Positions 31,774 to 44,900 of a DNA stretch of 64,000 nucleotides are shown piece by piece. Below the pieces are notes generated by a model that worked only from the letters and a program-made list of their open reading frames with translations, did no database searches and was not told the origin of the DNA. This DNA comes from Bicyclus anynana (taxonomy: Eukaryota; Arthropoda; Insecta; Lepidoptera; Nymphalidae). The position numbers were made by a program, and so were the translations under genes. Every line of letters starts with the position of its first letter. Positions within the stretch are counted from its first letter, which is position 1. The DNA is taken from contig NC_069098.1 in NCBI RefSeq assembly GCF_947172395.1, positions 3,403,001 to 3,467,000 on the forward strand. The letters run 5' to 3'.

Positions 31774-32389
31774 GTCTAAATGAGAAAATGTCAACTAACA
31801 GCTGTATTAGAAATTGTTGAATTTCTCCATTTTCCATGTCTCCACAATTCCACATAAGGCGAATCGACGCAAACAGAAAGGCAATAAGAAAAATAGAATG
31901 CATCCTACCTTATTTTATTTAAATCATTTATTATTCGTATTATTCTATAAAATAGATTAAATAAAAAAATATAAATTATCTCTTGATTTACGAATAGATA
32001 TAATATTAGGTACGTAGGTATAGGTACGCATATTATTTATTTAATGTCTTTGTTATTTTAAAACTCACAGTTATTTTAAGTACCTACTGAATTAATGAGA
32101 TGAAAAAATAATCTTCAATATAATTTGTTAATGTTACGTGAGGCGCTTACAAAAACTGTTTTGATGAATTTTGTATGCATAAAAATAGGATCATATAAAT
32201 TGATTTTTATTTATGCGAAAATAAATTTCTATGGGGTGAATTGGAGTAGAAATTTTGTATGAAAGTCCTTAACTTCTTTTATTATGTAGGTATAGCTTGA
32301 AAGTTAAACAAATAAGATTCAAGAATTTTGATAGTTTATCTCTAAGAGGTAGGTAGTTATTGATAGTTACAGTCGAATATCTGGCGACC

Positions 32390-32822
32390 GAAGTCGCGGG
32401 CGTCCGCTAGTTATTAAAAAAACCGGACAGGTGCGTGTTGGGATACGCGTAGTGTAAGGTTCCGTTGAATAAATTAGCTTTTTTTTAACCCTTATATGTC
32501 CACCCATGTCTTTCAGGAGGCGACAGGATACTAATTGACTAAGAAAAGCACTTAAAATGTTAATATTTTACGTGTTTGTAAAATACTACGAGATAAACGA
32601 GTGGAAAAATATCACCTCCACGTATACCACCATGTAGGGAAGATACCCAAAATAAAAATATTATTCAAGATTTGATTTTGCTACTTTTTATATGTAATTA
32701 TAGCTTTCTAGTAGTAATAATCTCTGCGCTAAGCCGAGGACAGACGGACGGACGGACAGACAGACGGGCATGGCGAAACTATAAGGGTTCCTTGTGGACT
32801 ACAGAACCCTAAAAAGACAAAA
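32390..32822. repeat. Dispersed repeat with GAACCCT ends
   Basis: Runs from the reversed GGACGCCCGC tip (CGAAGTCGCGGGCGTCCGCT, 32390) and AAACCGGACAGGTGCGTG to a GACGGACGGACGGACAGACA run (32740) and AGGGTTCCTTG...GAACCCTAAAAA. I recognise this layout as a very common lepidopteran repeat; class not resolved. Confidence 0.5.
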
Positions 32823-34348
32823 TATTATAACAATGTAAAAAACAACTCTTATAAAGTTTCATAATAATATGGTATAAATAGACAAAGCAGATAAAGCAAG
32901 AACCGTTTACTAACAATGCATACTGATTAGCGTTTTACCGGCGAGGCACAAAAACAATACCACGTTATACACACATTTAACACAAAGACAATGTTATTAA
33001 GTATACTGACCTTATTAAAATGCAGTTTGTATTAAAAGGAAGATTTAATCACTTCATTTTATATTATAAACTTAAACGATTAACGCTCAGTTAAAGTAAA
33101 CAATGCTTATGCTATGTCCTCGGGAAACTGTAAACATTTAACATAGCCACGATGACGACACAGACTGGTGTCTGGTATATGGTATTGGATTGGAGCTGGA
33201 AGTGACGAGTGTTGTCAGCATTTCGTAGAATATCCACATTCATATAGTTTATTTTTTCTAAGCAAGACATGACTATGATATCATCTGATAGAAGACTTAG
33301 ACTGACAACTATTCGCTTTTTTAAAGAAACAAATTCGTTCACGCCTATAAAAACTACTAGCGAATACTCTCGACTTCGTCCGCGTCAAACAAAAACTCTA
33401 CTCAATAAACAAAAACTCTATTCAATAAAAAATAAAAACCAAACTCTCTCTCTTTGCTTGCATTCATTTGTATTCTTGTTTTCTTTCTACTGTTTGTAAT
33501 CATTTATTTTGAATTCAATGAACTTTTTTTCTTCTTCTCTAAAATAACTCTTTTAATATAATGGTCTCTTTGTTTTATTTTTTAGTTTGCCTTATAAGAA
33601 AGAACCTACTCTTCGCCCGCAAACAAAAGGCCAAAAAGGTTCTAACTGGTTTTAGTGAAAGGCATTTGCGTGTTCCCAATACGTATACGTAATTCTGTCT
33701 TGTGACAATATTTCATACGTGTAGGCGTGTAGAAACGCATTTATTAGTTGTATCTACATAATTTCTGTGTTTGAATTTTACGATATTTTAAAATTTCACT
33801 AAGAAACCACAACCTGCTATCAAATCAGGTATATGATTAAACATTTCTTAAAAAGTCAGTCAGTCAGCACTCAGCCATCCAAACCAATTCCATAGTTTTG
33901 AGAAAAACACGAACATACATATACGAACGTATGGGTCGAATTCAGAACTTTCTTTTGAGTAGTTATAAAATATACTAATTCCACAGCTAATTCTTTTCTA
34001 TTAACTTTTACTCGTACTTATCTTCAGGCGCTCATAAAATGGTTAAAATTTATAAACTAGCAACACTACGGTTAAATTGCGCTCGGGCAGAGGTTATTTG
34101 TGTTGTAATGCGTCATTAACAAGTGTGTATCAAACGTTTATAAGCCTTATCACTTGCACAATTAGGCCTAAAATTACATGCGGCTATTTTGCATAGTGAT
34201 TACCATGTGCTACGTGATCACCTTGTGGTAAATGATTAAAGATCTTATGATAGTAGGTTGAAAGTTCAAATTGGTTCAAAGTCGATTAATATTTCTACAT
34301 AATGTAAATTTCATGCTAACAAAAAAGCGAAATATTAGCACGTTAATA

Positions 34349-34610
34349 GTGCCTCGTTTGTCCAGTGGTTAGTCTAAGAGGCTTCGGATCACGTAGTTCT
34401 AGGTTTGAGTCCTGGGTATAATTTATTATTATGATCATCCGATAAGCCCGACAAGCCGTATCAAAGCCGCGTGATGGGTCTAAGCACCATAACCCATCCA
34501 GTGTCGTGCATTAAATAGATGCAACAAAGCACTGCCTACCCTGTAGAGTAATACTTAAGTCTTAACTTGACTCTTGTAATAAGAGAAATGACGATCTCGT
34601 ATTGAAGAAG
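34349..34610 (+). mobile_element. SINE family B
   Basis: tRNA-like head GCCTCGTTTGTCCAGTGGTT and GGTTTGAGTCC, then a body with CGATAAGCCCGACAAGCCGT, here read as CCGATAAGCCCG. The head matches the 16123 copy. Confidence 0.65.
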
Positions 34611-34912
34611 GAATGTTCGATTTAGTTCAATTTGTATGTACAGTGCATACCCTAGTTACAAACCTTATACACGCCACTGATCCCATCTCATATACAGAGC
34701 GGGACCTGGTTTGTAATGATGATTAGTAGGTTTATGTGACCCGGTCAATATTAAATCATTAATTACCACAGTAATTAATCGAAGGTAAAATTAGTAGGTA
34801 CCTACCTACTTACTCTCAAAACTTAAGCACTAAAACGACCTTGTAAGTATAAAATTGTTTTATAGATCTGAAATGTACCTCAGCAGGTACGTAATGTACC
34901 TATGTAGGAACC

Positions 34913-35095
34913 TACTAGCGAACGTCGGCGACTTCGTCCGCCCTTAGACCTCCTTAATCCGGGCCTGTTATAATATATTTTCATAGCAGAGGTCTACTGA
35001 CTATTATAAACGTTTTTTTGTACGTCAAGTGGTTTTCAATATTTCGTGACCTTTCGCTTTTACATTTATAGATTAACATTTTAATAAGACTAAAA
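34913..35095 (+). repeat. Dispersed repeat (GGACGCCCGC family)
   Basis: Begins CTAGCGAACGTCGGCGACTT and has CCGCCCTTAGACCTCCTTAA, matching 27213-27490. Confidence 0.55.
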
Positions 35096-35329
35096 GATTG
35101 CGTTTAAGAAAAACTAAATTTCTGAGAGACTATGCCCGTGGTCATATTTCGCAGTTTTACAATATTCTTGTAGTTTAACTATGTTGGTGACTATACGCAT
35201 AAATTCTACAAAACGGAAACGTCCTTCTCCATTTTTTTCTTTTCGAATAGGCATAACGTGCATGCCGCGGTGGTAGTACTTACTTAGACGAACTGTCATA
35301 ATGGGAACTACTATTAAACAATCGTAGGG

Positions 35330-35330
<1 letters not shown>

Positions 35331-35361
<31 letters not shown>

Positions 35362-35805
35362 ATTAGCCGATGGACGTCCACTGCAGGACACAGGCCTTTT
35401 GTAGAGACTTCCAAATATCACGATCCTGAGTCGCACGTAACCAGCGAATCCCTGCAACTCGCTTGATGTCGTTAGTCCACCTGGTGGGGGGTTGACCAAC
35501 ACTGCGCTTTCTATTGCGGGGTTGCCATTCCAGTACCTAACCTAACCTTCTTAAACTAGGTGCCCCATCCATTGCCACTTCAGCTTCGACCGGTTTGACC
35601 GGTTGAACTATGTGACTTCGGTTATTCTGCAGATCTCCTCATTTCTGATTCGTTCACACAAAGATAGTCCAAGCACAGTTCCATCACCTTCTGTGTGACT
35701 CCGAGCCTTTTTAATGAAGGCCATAGTTAGCGACCAAGTCTTAGAATCGGAACGATAAGCCATCACTGGCAACACGCACTGTTCGAAGACTTTTGTCTTC
35801 ATGCA
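35331..35805 (-). pseudogene. LINE ORF 3' end with (ATG)n tail, disabled
   Basis: Minus strand reads KTKVFEQCVLPVMAYRSDSK, then RIRNEEICRITEVT, and in a shifted frame a WQPRNRKRSVGQPPTRWTND-like segment ending LQWTSIG and stop. A (ATG)n/(CAT)n microsatellite (35331-35360) forms the 3' tail. This is the C-terminal part of an RTE-like LINE ORF, broken by frame changes; related pieces lie at 19035 and 40412. Confidence 0.65.
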
Positions 35806-35963
35806 ATGAGGAATTGTTGGAATGTACTTGTATATCTATAATTTCTCTTTGTCTTTGAAAATTGAAACCACTGAAATGATCCATGGTCTTGTTTGTGTGT
35901 GTGACAGTTTTACGACTACCCACAATTCGACTATGTATCTTTACCTAGTACACTTACCTATAG

Positions 35964-36191
35964 TTCGCGCGCCGAATGATGATCCCTGTGACGATTAAAC
36001 TGACAGTTGTATTAGTGATGCAAAACAATTTCATAACAATCATAACATAAAGTCGATAAAAGCTTGACGACTTAATTTACAGCACGTATAGATACGTGCT
36101 GACATCTAAATTACCGTCGTCAAGCTGTTATCGACTTTATGTTATGACTGTTGACTTGAAAAGTCACAGGTATCATCATTTGGCGTGCGAA
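35964..36191. mobile_element. Palindromic MITE
   Basis: Ends TTCGCGCGCCGAATGATGAT and the reverse complement of ATCATCATTTGGCGTGCGAA form the terminal repeat. An inner mirrored pair TAAAGTCGATAAAAGCTTGA and CAAGCTGTTATCGACTTTAT makes most of the element self-complementary. Confidence 0.7.
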
Positions 36192-37762
36192 GAATAATGA
36201 ATTTTTTCAAGTATATTTATTTTACTTACAAAAGACCTTGCTTGTAGTAAAGCTGTAGTGTGGTAGCAAAGCGCTGGATTTGGTAGAAAGCGTTTTTGTG
36301 TAAAAATGTGTTTCGATAAAGTTTCGAAAATAAAATTTTTAGCAGACTCAAAAGTGATTACAAAAATAAGAAAGTAATGTCGAACAAAGGTTATGATTCA
36401 CAACATTTGTCAGGACGACTTAATTAACAAATCAAACTGTAACCAAAATAAGACCCTAGAATGGCAGAGAATGAACGTTGTGTGTAGGGTTAAAGGATCC
36501 TTTGACTGTTAACAAACACTCCCCTTTTCCACTCAAGTTACTCTCCCCGCCTATCCCAAGTAACCCATAATGAATTACACAACAAGAGATGTGGACGGCT
36601 CGAACGCCACGAGCACACTGAAACCGTTAGCCGTCCGTACCGCAAGTCGTTGCAACGCGGCGATAACAATCGAATCGTATTGAGCCCTAGGAGGAGAAAG
36701 AGGAGGAAGCTTTCTTGACTATTTTGACGATCGTGACTGTCTTACAGTAGGAGTTGGTGTGTATGTAAGTATGTAACCCTCTCATAGCTTTTTAACGACT
36801 TCAAAGATTTGAACAAATAAGGCAGTGTTTAAAAGGGCTTTACTTAACTTACAGTTCTTAAAACATTTGAATCGATTCGGACTAGTAGATTTTGAGAAAT
36901 ATCGCCAAGAAAAATTTCAAAAATTTGATTTTTTAATTTTTTTTTATTACGAAATATTTTATTACGTGGGTACCTACGAAATGAGTAAGTACCTCCGACA
37001 ATATTTCAGTGTGCGGAGGATTAAATCCACGATCTCTCCGTCTTTTATAAACATTTTAGGTAGGTTATAAGGGTTAATAAAAAGACAAAAAAAAAACATT
37101 TTTTGAAACAACTTTAATTTCCATATAACAAATATTGTGATAAAAACAATTCCTTTATTTATAAAGCCAAATAAAGAGATAAACAATAATTGTATATATC
37201 ATTATTTTTAAATAAACTTTAATAAATTTAATTTTAAAATTGTATACAAACAAGAATAATAATATTAATAATGCATTTGTCACTAATTTAGTAAAATAAT
37301 TTGGTTCAATTTTGTAATTTTGAAAAACTCTAAAAATATACATAATACATTATAAAAGCTCATTTAATTATAGGTGTATTTGTAGTTTGTATAAATCCCT
37401 CCAATTTGTTTAAAATTCCCATTATAAATCTATCCAAAAAATTGCGAAAATTGTGATAGTTAAGTTAAGTAGCAGGCACTTTGTATTTTACAATGACATT
37501 TAAACATTCAAAAATATCATTAATTCACATAAATTATCCTAACATTAGTATGGCCCCAATTCCGAGTAGGTACAATAAGTGGCGAGCACAAGTTTTTTAA
37601 GTAGGGTAGGCGTAAACAGACAAATGGAAAACCCCTTCTCCAATAAAGATTCTTAAGTCAGCCATTGACGGTCAACGATTCTGCAGCGCAGACGGCGGCG
37701 AAGACGTTTCATAAGTCGAGCCGTCATGCACGCAGTGTCCAATACACGAGCCGTAAGCCTTT

Positions 37763-37981
37763 ATTCGCACGAGAGTTTTTTTTAGCGGATGTTACAAAAA
37801 CGTTCATATACAACAAAATGCATTCCCAAGTATATATTCACACGACAGCGTTTTTAAAACACGACGCTATTTTCAGGCAGTGTTGCATTTTAAATTTTGG
37901 GCGTTGGAAAAAGAACATCATTTAACTACATACTATATTAAAACGATTTTTTAACGTCCATTAAAAAAACTCTCGTGCGAA
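37763..37981. mobile_element. MITE of the ATTCGCACGAGAG family
   Basis: Terminal inverted repeats TTCGCACGAGAGTTTTTTTT and AAAAAAACTCTCGTGCGAA. The interior holds TTTTGGGCGTTGGAAAAAGA, the reverse of the text in the 31553 and 57345 copies. Confidence 0.8.
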
Positions 37982-38332
37982 CTGGGCACTCCCCGACAGG
38001 GAGTGCAGTTTTGCATATAAGAAGTGCACGCCACACGTACAATGTAAATACATTTATTAAAAAGAGTTTACCAATCCATTATTTTCTGTGATGATTATTG
38101 CTAATATTCCCTTAACTCCTACCAAAATATTTTATACATTCTTACAATACTTACAAGTAAACATTATAAACAGTTAAAAATCACGCACTCAATTATTTAG
38201 AGATCATTCAAACTTTCAAAAGAAATGCCATATTTATGTACGTACTAGATACGTGTAAGTATATCAACTTTAGATTCGATTGAATTTAGAAACAAATACT
38301 TCTTGCTCTTTAAACTGACTTTTAACCAGGGG

Positions 38333-38475
38333 CGTAGCTAACGCCGTATCAGCGATACGGGGTCCCTGGTCTACAGGGGCCTCTTATGTGTGAATGCTAA
38401 ATTAGCAAAATGTAGGTAATCCACAATCTTTTTTTTTTCCCTGGCTAAGCGTGAGCCCAAAAGCTGAAAACATCC
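38333..38475. repeat. Dispersed repeat with CAGGGGCGTAGCTA end
   Basis: CAGGGGCGTAGCTAACGCCGT, then GATACGGGG and CACAATC...CCCTGG, repeated at 41338-41500. The tip looks like a hAT or related DNA transposon end, but the second end was not found. Confidence 0.5.
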
Positions 38476-38599
38476 TACCATTGACCTCAATAAAAGGACG
38501 CACAATAATCATGTAGAAAAATTCACTTAAAACTGGATAATTTTGCTTTGACAGTTTTAGAATAGGGATGATGACAGTTTTTTAAATTGTATATAAATT

Positions 38600-38835
38600 A
38601 AGAGTATGCTTACAGTAAAGCAATTTTGTAAAAGGAACAGTTGAGATGAGATGGAAGCGGGCTAACTTGATGAACGGTTAGAACGAGGATGAAAAGCCAC
38701 ACCCCTTTCGATTTCTTCACGACATCGTACTGTAAGACTAAGTGGCTTGGCGGTACGTCTTTGTCGGTAGGATGGAAACCACGGCCGAAGCCTCCCACTA
38801 GCCAAACCTGGACCAAATAATTTATAATTATGACG
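38600..38835 (-). mobile_element. SINE family D, partial
   Basis: Contains AAGCGGGCTAACTTGATGAA, CACACCCCTTTCGATTTCTT and GGCGGTACGTCTTTGTCGGT, shared with the fuller copy at 61125-61412. The tRNA-like head is missing. Confidence 0.65.
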
Positions 38836-38909
38836 TTATCTAACGCCTTTCCACCGTATAGAAGCAAAATCGCAGTCATACTATAAAATTATTTACAATT
38901 ATATTACAG

Positions 38910-41900
38910 TTACGCATGCATTTTCTTCAATTCCTTTCTCAAAATCTTCCCCGAACTAGTTTTGGGGATGTCATTGACAAATACAACTTCTTCGATCTTT
39001 TTGAAAGAAGCCACTTTGCTGGCAACATAGTCTTGGATCTCTTCTGAAGACGCGTTGAGACCGTTCTTCTTGATGATGAAGGCTTTTGGCGCCTCGCCAT
39101 AGTACTCGTGGGGGATGCCAATGACTGCAGCATCCTGGACCGCAGGGTGTGAACGTAGTATGCTTTCCAGTTCCGCTGGAGCTACTTGCATTCCTTTTAC
39201 CTGGATAAACAAAATCGATGATTTTAATAACTTTTTTGTAATTAAACAGAAGAAGGCGTTTCTTTGCGGAAGTTCATTATGAATATATGGACTCTTGGAT
39301 GTTATTTTCTTGGATTTCTTGGACAACAAAAACCGATTGACGTTTTGTATTATTTTTTTTTGGTTGTTGAAATTGCAGCAAATGGAATAAAAATCTGATA
39401 GTTTATACGGTTTGCTTCATAAAACGTTTTATGCCAGTTTCTATTCAAAATAGTTCTTTACTACTTCTATATGAGTTTTCATGTTGGAGATTTTGGCTAA
39501 ATAGCCAAAAAACCCAAGTAAATTCTTGGGTTTTTTTATTTTCTTTTTCTTGAATTTAATTACATTTAAATTAGAGATAACAAAACCAGATAATAGTATA
39601 TTTAAATTTGTCAAGCCGTTTAGATGTGAAAACTACTTAAGATAATTTCGAAGATATTATTATTTCCTGGGTTTCCTTTTACATTTCTTGTATTTTGTAG
39701 GTATATAACGATTAAACTCAAAACTACTGAACTGATTTTTAAATATCTATAACCAATAGAAAACTACATTACTATATACGCGCGTGAAACCGGGAGGTTT
39801 TGCTAGTAATATATATAATAGGTAATACGATTAGCATACCTTAATAAGTTCCTTAATTCTATCAGTAACGTAGATGCCGTACTTGGGATCGTAATGTCCC
39901 AGATCACCAGTCCTGAAGAATCCATCTTCTGTCAGCGTCTCCTTCGTTGCTTTGTCGTTCTTGTAGTACCCCTTCATCACTGTGGGAGATCTGATGCAGA
40001 GTTCTCCTGACTGGAATAGTAAGTTGAAATTATCTATACTAATATTATAGAGATGAAGAGGTTTTTTTTTTAAAGAATATTTGCCATTTTAAAATATGAC
40101 CAATATTCCCATTTCCTCCAACTAGTCGGGATAGACTGTGCTAGGAGTGGGTACGACAATAGGCCAACGGGGTGAGGATTGAGCCACCACCCCATCGGTG
40201 ATGAGTCCAACCGCTCTTACCGTTGAGCTATTGAAGGTTTGCTTAAACGCGCTAATATCAGTAACTACTGGTCCGCTTTGATAAATTACTTCAGTGTTAG
40301 ATAGCCCATTTACCGAGGAAGGCTATAGGCTATACATTATCCCTATATTCTTAAGAAACGGAAACCGCGCGGCGTCAGCTAGTTATCACATAAATAAACT
40401 TGGTTGCTGACTGTGGCCCTCATAAGAATATCCCTAAAGTCACTAAGCCGGCAATGGAGCAAGCTTTGCTTGGAGTTTCTCTGAGTGGCTCTATCAGAAA
40501 TGAGGTTTTTTTTGTAGAAGAACGATTCATAAACATAACAGCGAGTCGCGAAGCTGAAATTGCAATGGGCAGGGTATATAGTTCAAAGAACCGATGGACG
40601 TTGGGGAATTGAGGGGTGCTGGAAGGGCGACCCGCACTGGAAAGCGCAGTGTTGATCAACCCCTAACTTAAACTGGGGACATCAAGCGGGTTGCTGGGAG
40701 CCGCTGGATGCTGGTGGCTCGAGACCGTTGTGTTTGGTAGTCCATGCAAGAGACCTATGTCCAGCAGTGGATATCAATGATGATTATGATACAATCATTC
40801 CTTTAACAACTAAAAACTGTACTCACCTCACCAAAAGGAACCGGTTGCACAGTGGCGGGGTCCACAAACATCATCTCAATGTTGGCGAGACCGAAACCAC
40901 AACTCGAGTAGTCCACTTCGTTGGTTCCGATGAATGTGGACGTCGCTAACGATGTGGTCTCAGTCGCGCCGAACCCTTGACAGAACTCCATTTTGCCCTT
41001 AAAATAAATAAATAAATAAAATCTTTATTAACGAAAAATAGATACAAAAACCGAGTATTTGATTGCCTGTGGTCTCCACACTAGATTGATCTGTATCGTG
41101 GAGACCAGGTAGGATTTTCTTATGTTTTCCGTTGGACTAGCACTTAAAAATACATTACAAAAAGAAAAGTAAAGTAAAGTAAAACAGTAAGCAAAAACGT
41201 TAGATAGGTGTACATAGTTTAGTGTATATCATATTTAAATTTTTTGTTTTGTTTTTATTAAATAACAACAACCTTATATTAATGTAGCGGCAGAAGGAAG
41301 CATGACTTGCATAGCTGCTCCAGTCGTAGTGGGAGCCCAGGGGCGTAGCTAGTTTCAGCCGTATCAATGATACGGGGCCCCCGAACTATAGGGGGCCCCT
41401 GACATGCATCACCAAAAATTTGTAAAAATTATGTAATTCACAATCTCACTTTTCCCTGGTTAGGCGTGCGTCTAAAAGTTGGGAACATCCTACATAAGTC
41501 ACTCACTCCATACGTTTCTGTTATATTTATTTTAGGCGAGCATTTTTGTTTCTTTTGTAATAAATCTTTACTCTTCATAAATTGGGCCCTCCAATTAATA
41601 ATTTTGATATATGGCCCCTACAAAGAACGATAAGCTACTGTTATAGTCCAAGAGCTGGTAAGAATTTTTGGGTAGGTATTTGAGGCAAGCTGAAAACTTG
41701 TCCTGTACCTCTCCTATTATATCCCAATACGAAACTGCAGACCTGGCTGGTGAGTAGCGGGGCTAAATCAACCCCCAAAATTTTAAAAATATTTTTTTTT
41801 TTTATCCAAAAATATACTTGAGGCAATTTGCAATTTTTATATGTTGTAGTTTAATATTTATAGAATATAAAAAAAAATAAGCCAGACGATTCAGTCGGGG

Positions 41901-44900
41901 TTTTAACATTGCCAGGCGCGTTCAAAAATATTTTGCAAAAAAATATAAAAAATGTATTTGAGGCAACTTGAAATTTTAATAGAGTATTATTTATAACTAA
42001 AAAATAAGACTCTCAAAAAGACAGATCATTTCGGTGGGACTTTTTACCTGCCAGGTGATCTTATAAAGTAATGATTACAAAAATATATCAATATTTTTTT
42101 TCAATTGATTTCAATATCATTGGTCCCAGCCAAACTAGACCAACAGACTTTATGAAAGAATTGAAAAATATTAAATTTAAAGAGAGTTTTGTCCAGTTTT
42201 TAATTGATTATTGGGCTACAGATGAAACGGCAACATTTATTGGTAACACATTAATAAAGTTGAATTATGATTCGTGTTATTCATATATTGTGAAAAATAA
42301 TGTTGTTGAAATGACTATTGATGAGAATCTGGCCTGTAATAATCACGAAGAAGCTGATACTAAGATAATCCACCATGTGTAAGCTCGATACATATAGAAA
42401 GACGAACGTTCTTCTTAAAAGTTCGGATACAGACGTACTGATAATCATGCTAGGAAATATGGATCATCTTCAAAGCGATGACCTTAACATTTTTATGGAG
42501 TATGGCACTGGGAACTCTAAAAGGTACATCAATGTAACAAAATTATACATGGAATTAGGGCCATCTTTATGTGCAAGTTTACCTGGTTTTCATGCATTAA
42601 CAGGATGCGATTGTAATCCATCATTTTTCCAAAAAGGAAAAATAAGGCCATATAAAATATTGATAAAAAATCAAAATTATCAAAAAGCTTTAACAGATCT
42701 TGGAGTTGCACATATTACCGGATCACGTGAAGAAATTTTGCCAATTTTGGAAGCATTTATTTGTGAAATTTATGGATATAAAAATATATCAAATATAAAT
42801 GCAGCACGGTTTCAAAAATTTTGTGTAACTTACAAAGCTAACACTGAAGATGAACCTTTCAAAAAAACTTTAAAATTGGGATCCCTCTACTTTACCTCCG
42901 TGCAAAGCTGAATTACAACAACATCTTTTAAGAACGCAATATATAACGAGTATTTGGAGAAATGCATATTTGCGATTCCTCAGCAGTTTGACACCGAATA
43001 GAAACGGATGGACACTTCATGAGGATACGCTACATTTCCACTGGTTCGACGGAGATTGTATGCCGCAATCAGTATTCGACGCTATTGTTCATGAAAACAA
43101 TAAACAAAATAATATTGAAAATGATACTACAGGTGCGTATACATAGTTTTTTTTTTAACTGCTGTATTTTAATTACTATGATTTATTTAATCAATCCATA
43201 TATATTACTTTTCGCAGATAATGCAGGGGTATCCGAATTAGACACAGATGAATCTGAAGTTGATTCTGATAGCTCTGATGAAGGAGCATCTACAGAAGAA
43301 GAATGACAATTTCTTTCTGATATGACAGGGAATTAATTACATTGATATTTGTATACTCATAATAATTCTGCAGCTGTATTATTAGTATATAATTTTTCTA
43401 TTTCAATAAATCTGATTTTGTAATTTTATATTTTTGTAATCATTACTTTATAAGATCACCTGGCAGGTAAAAAGTCCCACCGAAATGATCTGTCTTTTTG
43501 AGAGTCTTATTTTTTAGTTATAAATAATACTCTATTAAAATTTCAAGTTGCCTCAAATACATTTTTTATATTTTTTTGCAAAATATTTTTGAACGCGCCT
43601 GGCAATGTTAAAACCCCGACTGAATCGTCTGGCTTATTTTTTTTTATATTCTATAAATATTAAACTACAACATATAAAAATTGCAAATTGCCTCAAGTAT
43701 ATTTTTGGATAAAAAAAAAAAATATTTTTAAAATTTTGGGGGTTGATTTAGCCCCGCTACTCACCAGCCAGGTCTGCAGTTTCGTATTGGGATATAATAG
43801 GAGAGGTACAGGACAAGTTTTCAGCTTGCCTCAAATACCTACCCAAAAATTCTTGCCAGCTCTCCTACTATTAGTGCCAATATTGATCGCTATTTTGACC
43901 ATCACCATAGGAAGCTTTCGGTTAACTGCTGGATCAAGGGTCTTGATCCAGCAGTTAACCGAACACAGAAGGGGTTAGATACAGAAGGGGTTATTCTTGA
44001 GAAGGCTACTTGTGAGGAGTTTCCTCGTTCTGGAGGAACCTCCAGTATAATTCTATTAAAATGTCGAACTTCCATTTATAGTTCCAATAATCGTCTACGA
44101 TTGTTTGATAGCTAACATAAATAATCATTGTTATCGTCGCTTATGCTATAAGTTCTATGGTTATCGTAAAGTAAACGATAGCTTTGACGTGACTATCCTA
44201 TAATCTTTAGCGCCTAAGTAACTAGTTAAAAATATAATAGACGTTTATCTATTATAATTCACAATTATAATTTGAGCTGATATGAAATATCGGATGATGA
44301 TAATGATAAAGTAAATCGTAAAATGTATATACAGCAGGTTTAAGAAATAATAAGTACCTACCTTAAAGAGCTCAAGCTAACTTATCCTAATTACTATATC
44401 CAAATCATGCCCACGTGGAATGGTGGCAAGAATACTGGCTGCATTTCCGCGCTGGACAGCCAGGCTGATCCTTTGCGCAAAAAATGAGCCAGCCCTTCTT
44501 TCACCAGTCGAGGCAACCAGCCGCGGTGAAATGATTCGGAGGAATTTTTGGCACTGCGACTTCATGGCCCAAGGGTCTCCACCGAACAAATAATTATGTA
44601 ACTCTGAGTCAGAGATGTCTTTCACTTTTTAACTAACTAACTAACCGACGCATTAAAATATGCCTTGAAACCTGAGTTTACTTGTGATTGATTATAAATA
44701 TGAAAAATATTTAATTCTATCATTAGCCTGAACCCTATTTTTGATGACCTCTCTGGCGCAGTTGGTAGAGCACTCAACAAAGTGGTCCCGGGTTCGATGC
44801 CCAGATTGGGTCCGTTTAGAATTTTTTTATTTCTAAATTTGATCAGGTCTGGTCTGGCAAGTCACCACCATACCGGCACAGACATACAGCCAAGCTATTA

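Larger units (their letters stand above)
30977..38909. other. Intergenic region between gene C (stop) and gene B (start)
   Basis: 7.9 kb with no coding exon that I can support. It holds MITEs, SINEs and LINE pieces listed separately. About 36570-36760 is GC-richer and purine-rich (GGAGGAGAAAGAGGAGGAAG) and is not explained; it could be a CpG-containing regulatory block or a repeat. Stretches 31030-31540, 33000-34340 and 36990-37600 are AT-rich with nothing recognisable. Confidence 0.55.

Noticed and set aside
35314..35502. ORF with a methionine run
   Set aside because: The run is the (CAT)n microsatellite at the LINE tail; the rest is a shadow of the LINE ORF.
41641..41826. 61-codon ORF (minus), repeated at 43688-43978
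   Set aside because: It is the terminal inverted repeat read in one frame on each side; no domain is recognised.
44745..44820. tRNA gene
   Set aside because: A- and B-box-like words are present, but the arms do not close as a cloverleaf and a SINE body follows. The same holds for the heads at 12904, 16123, 34349, 57546, 58600, 59770 and 61400.
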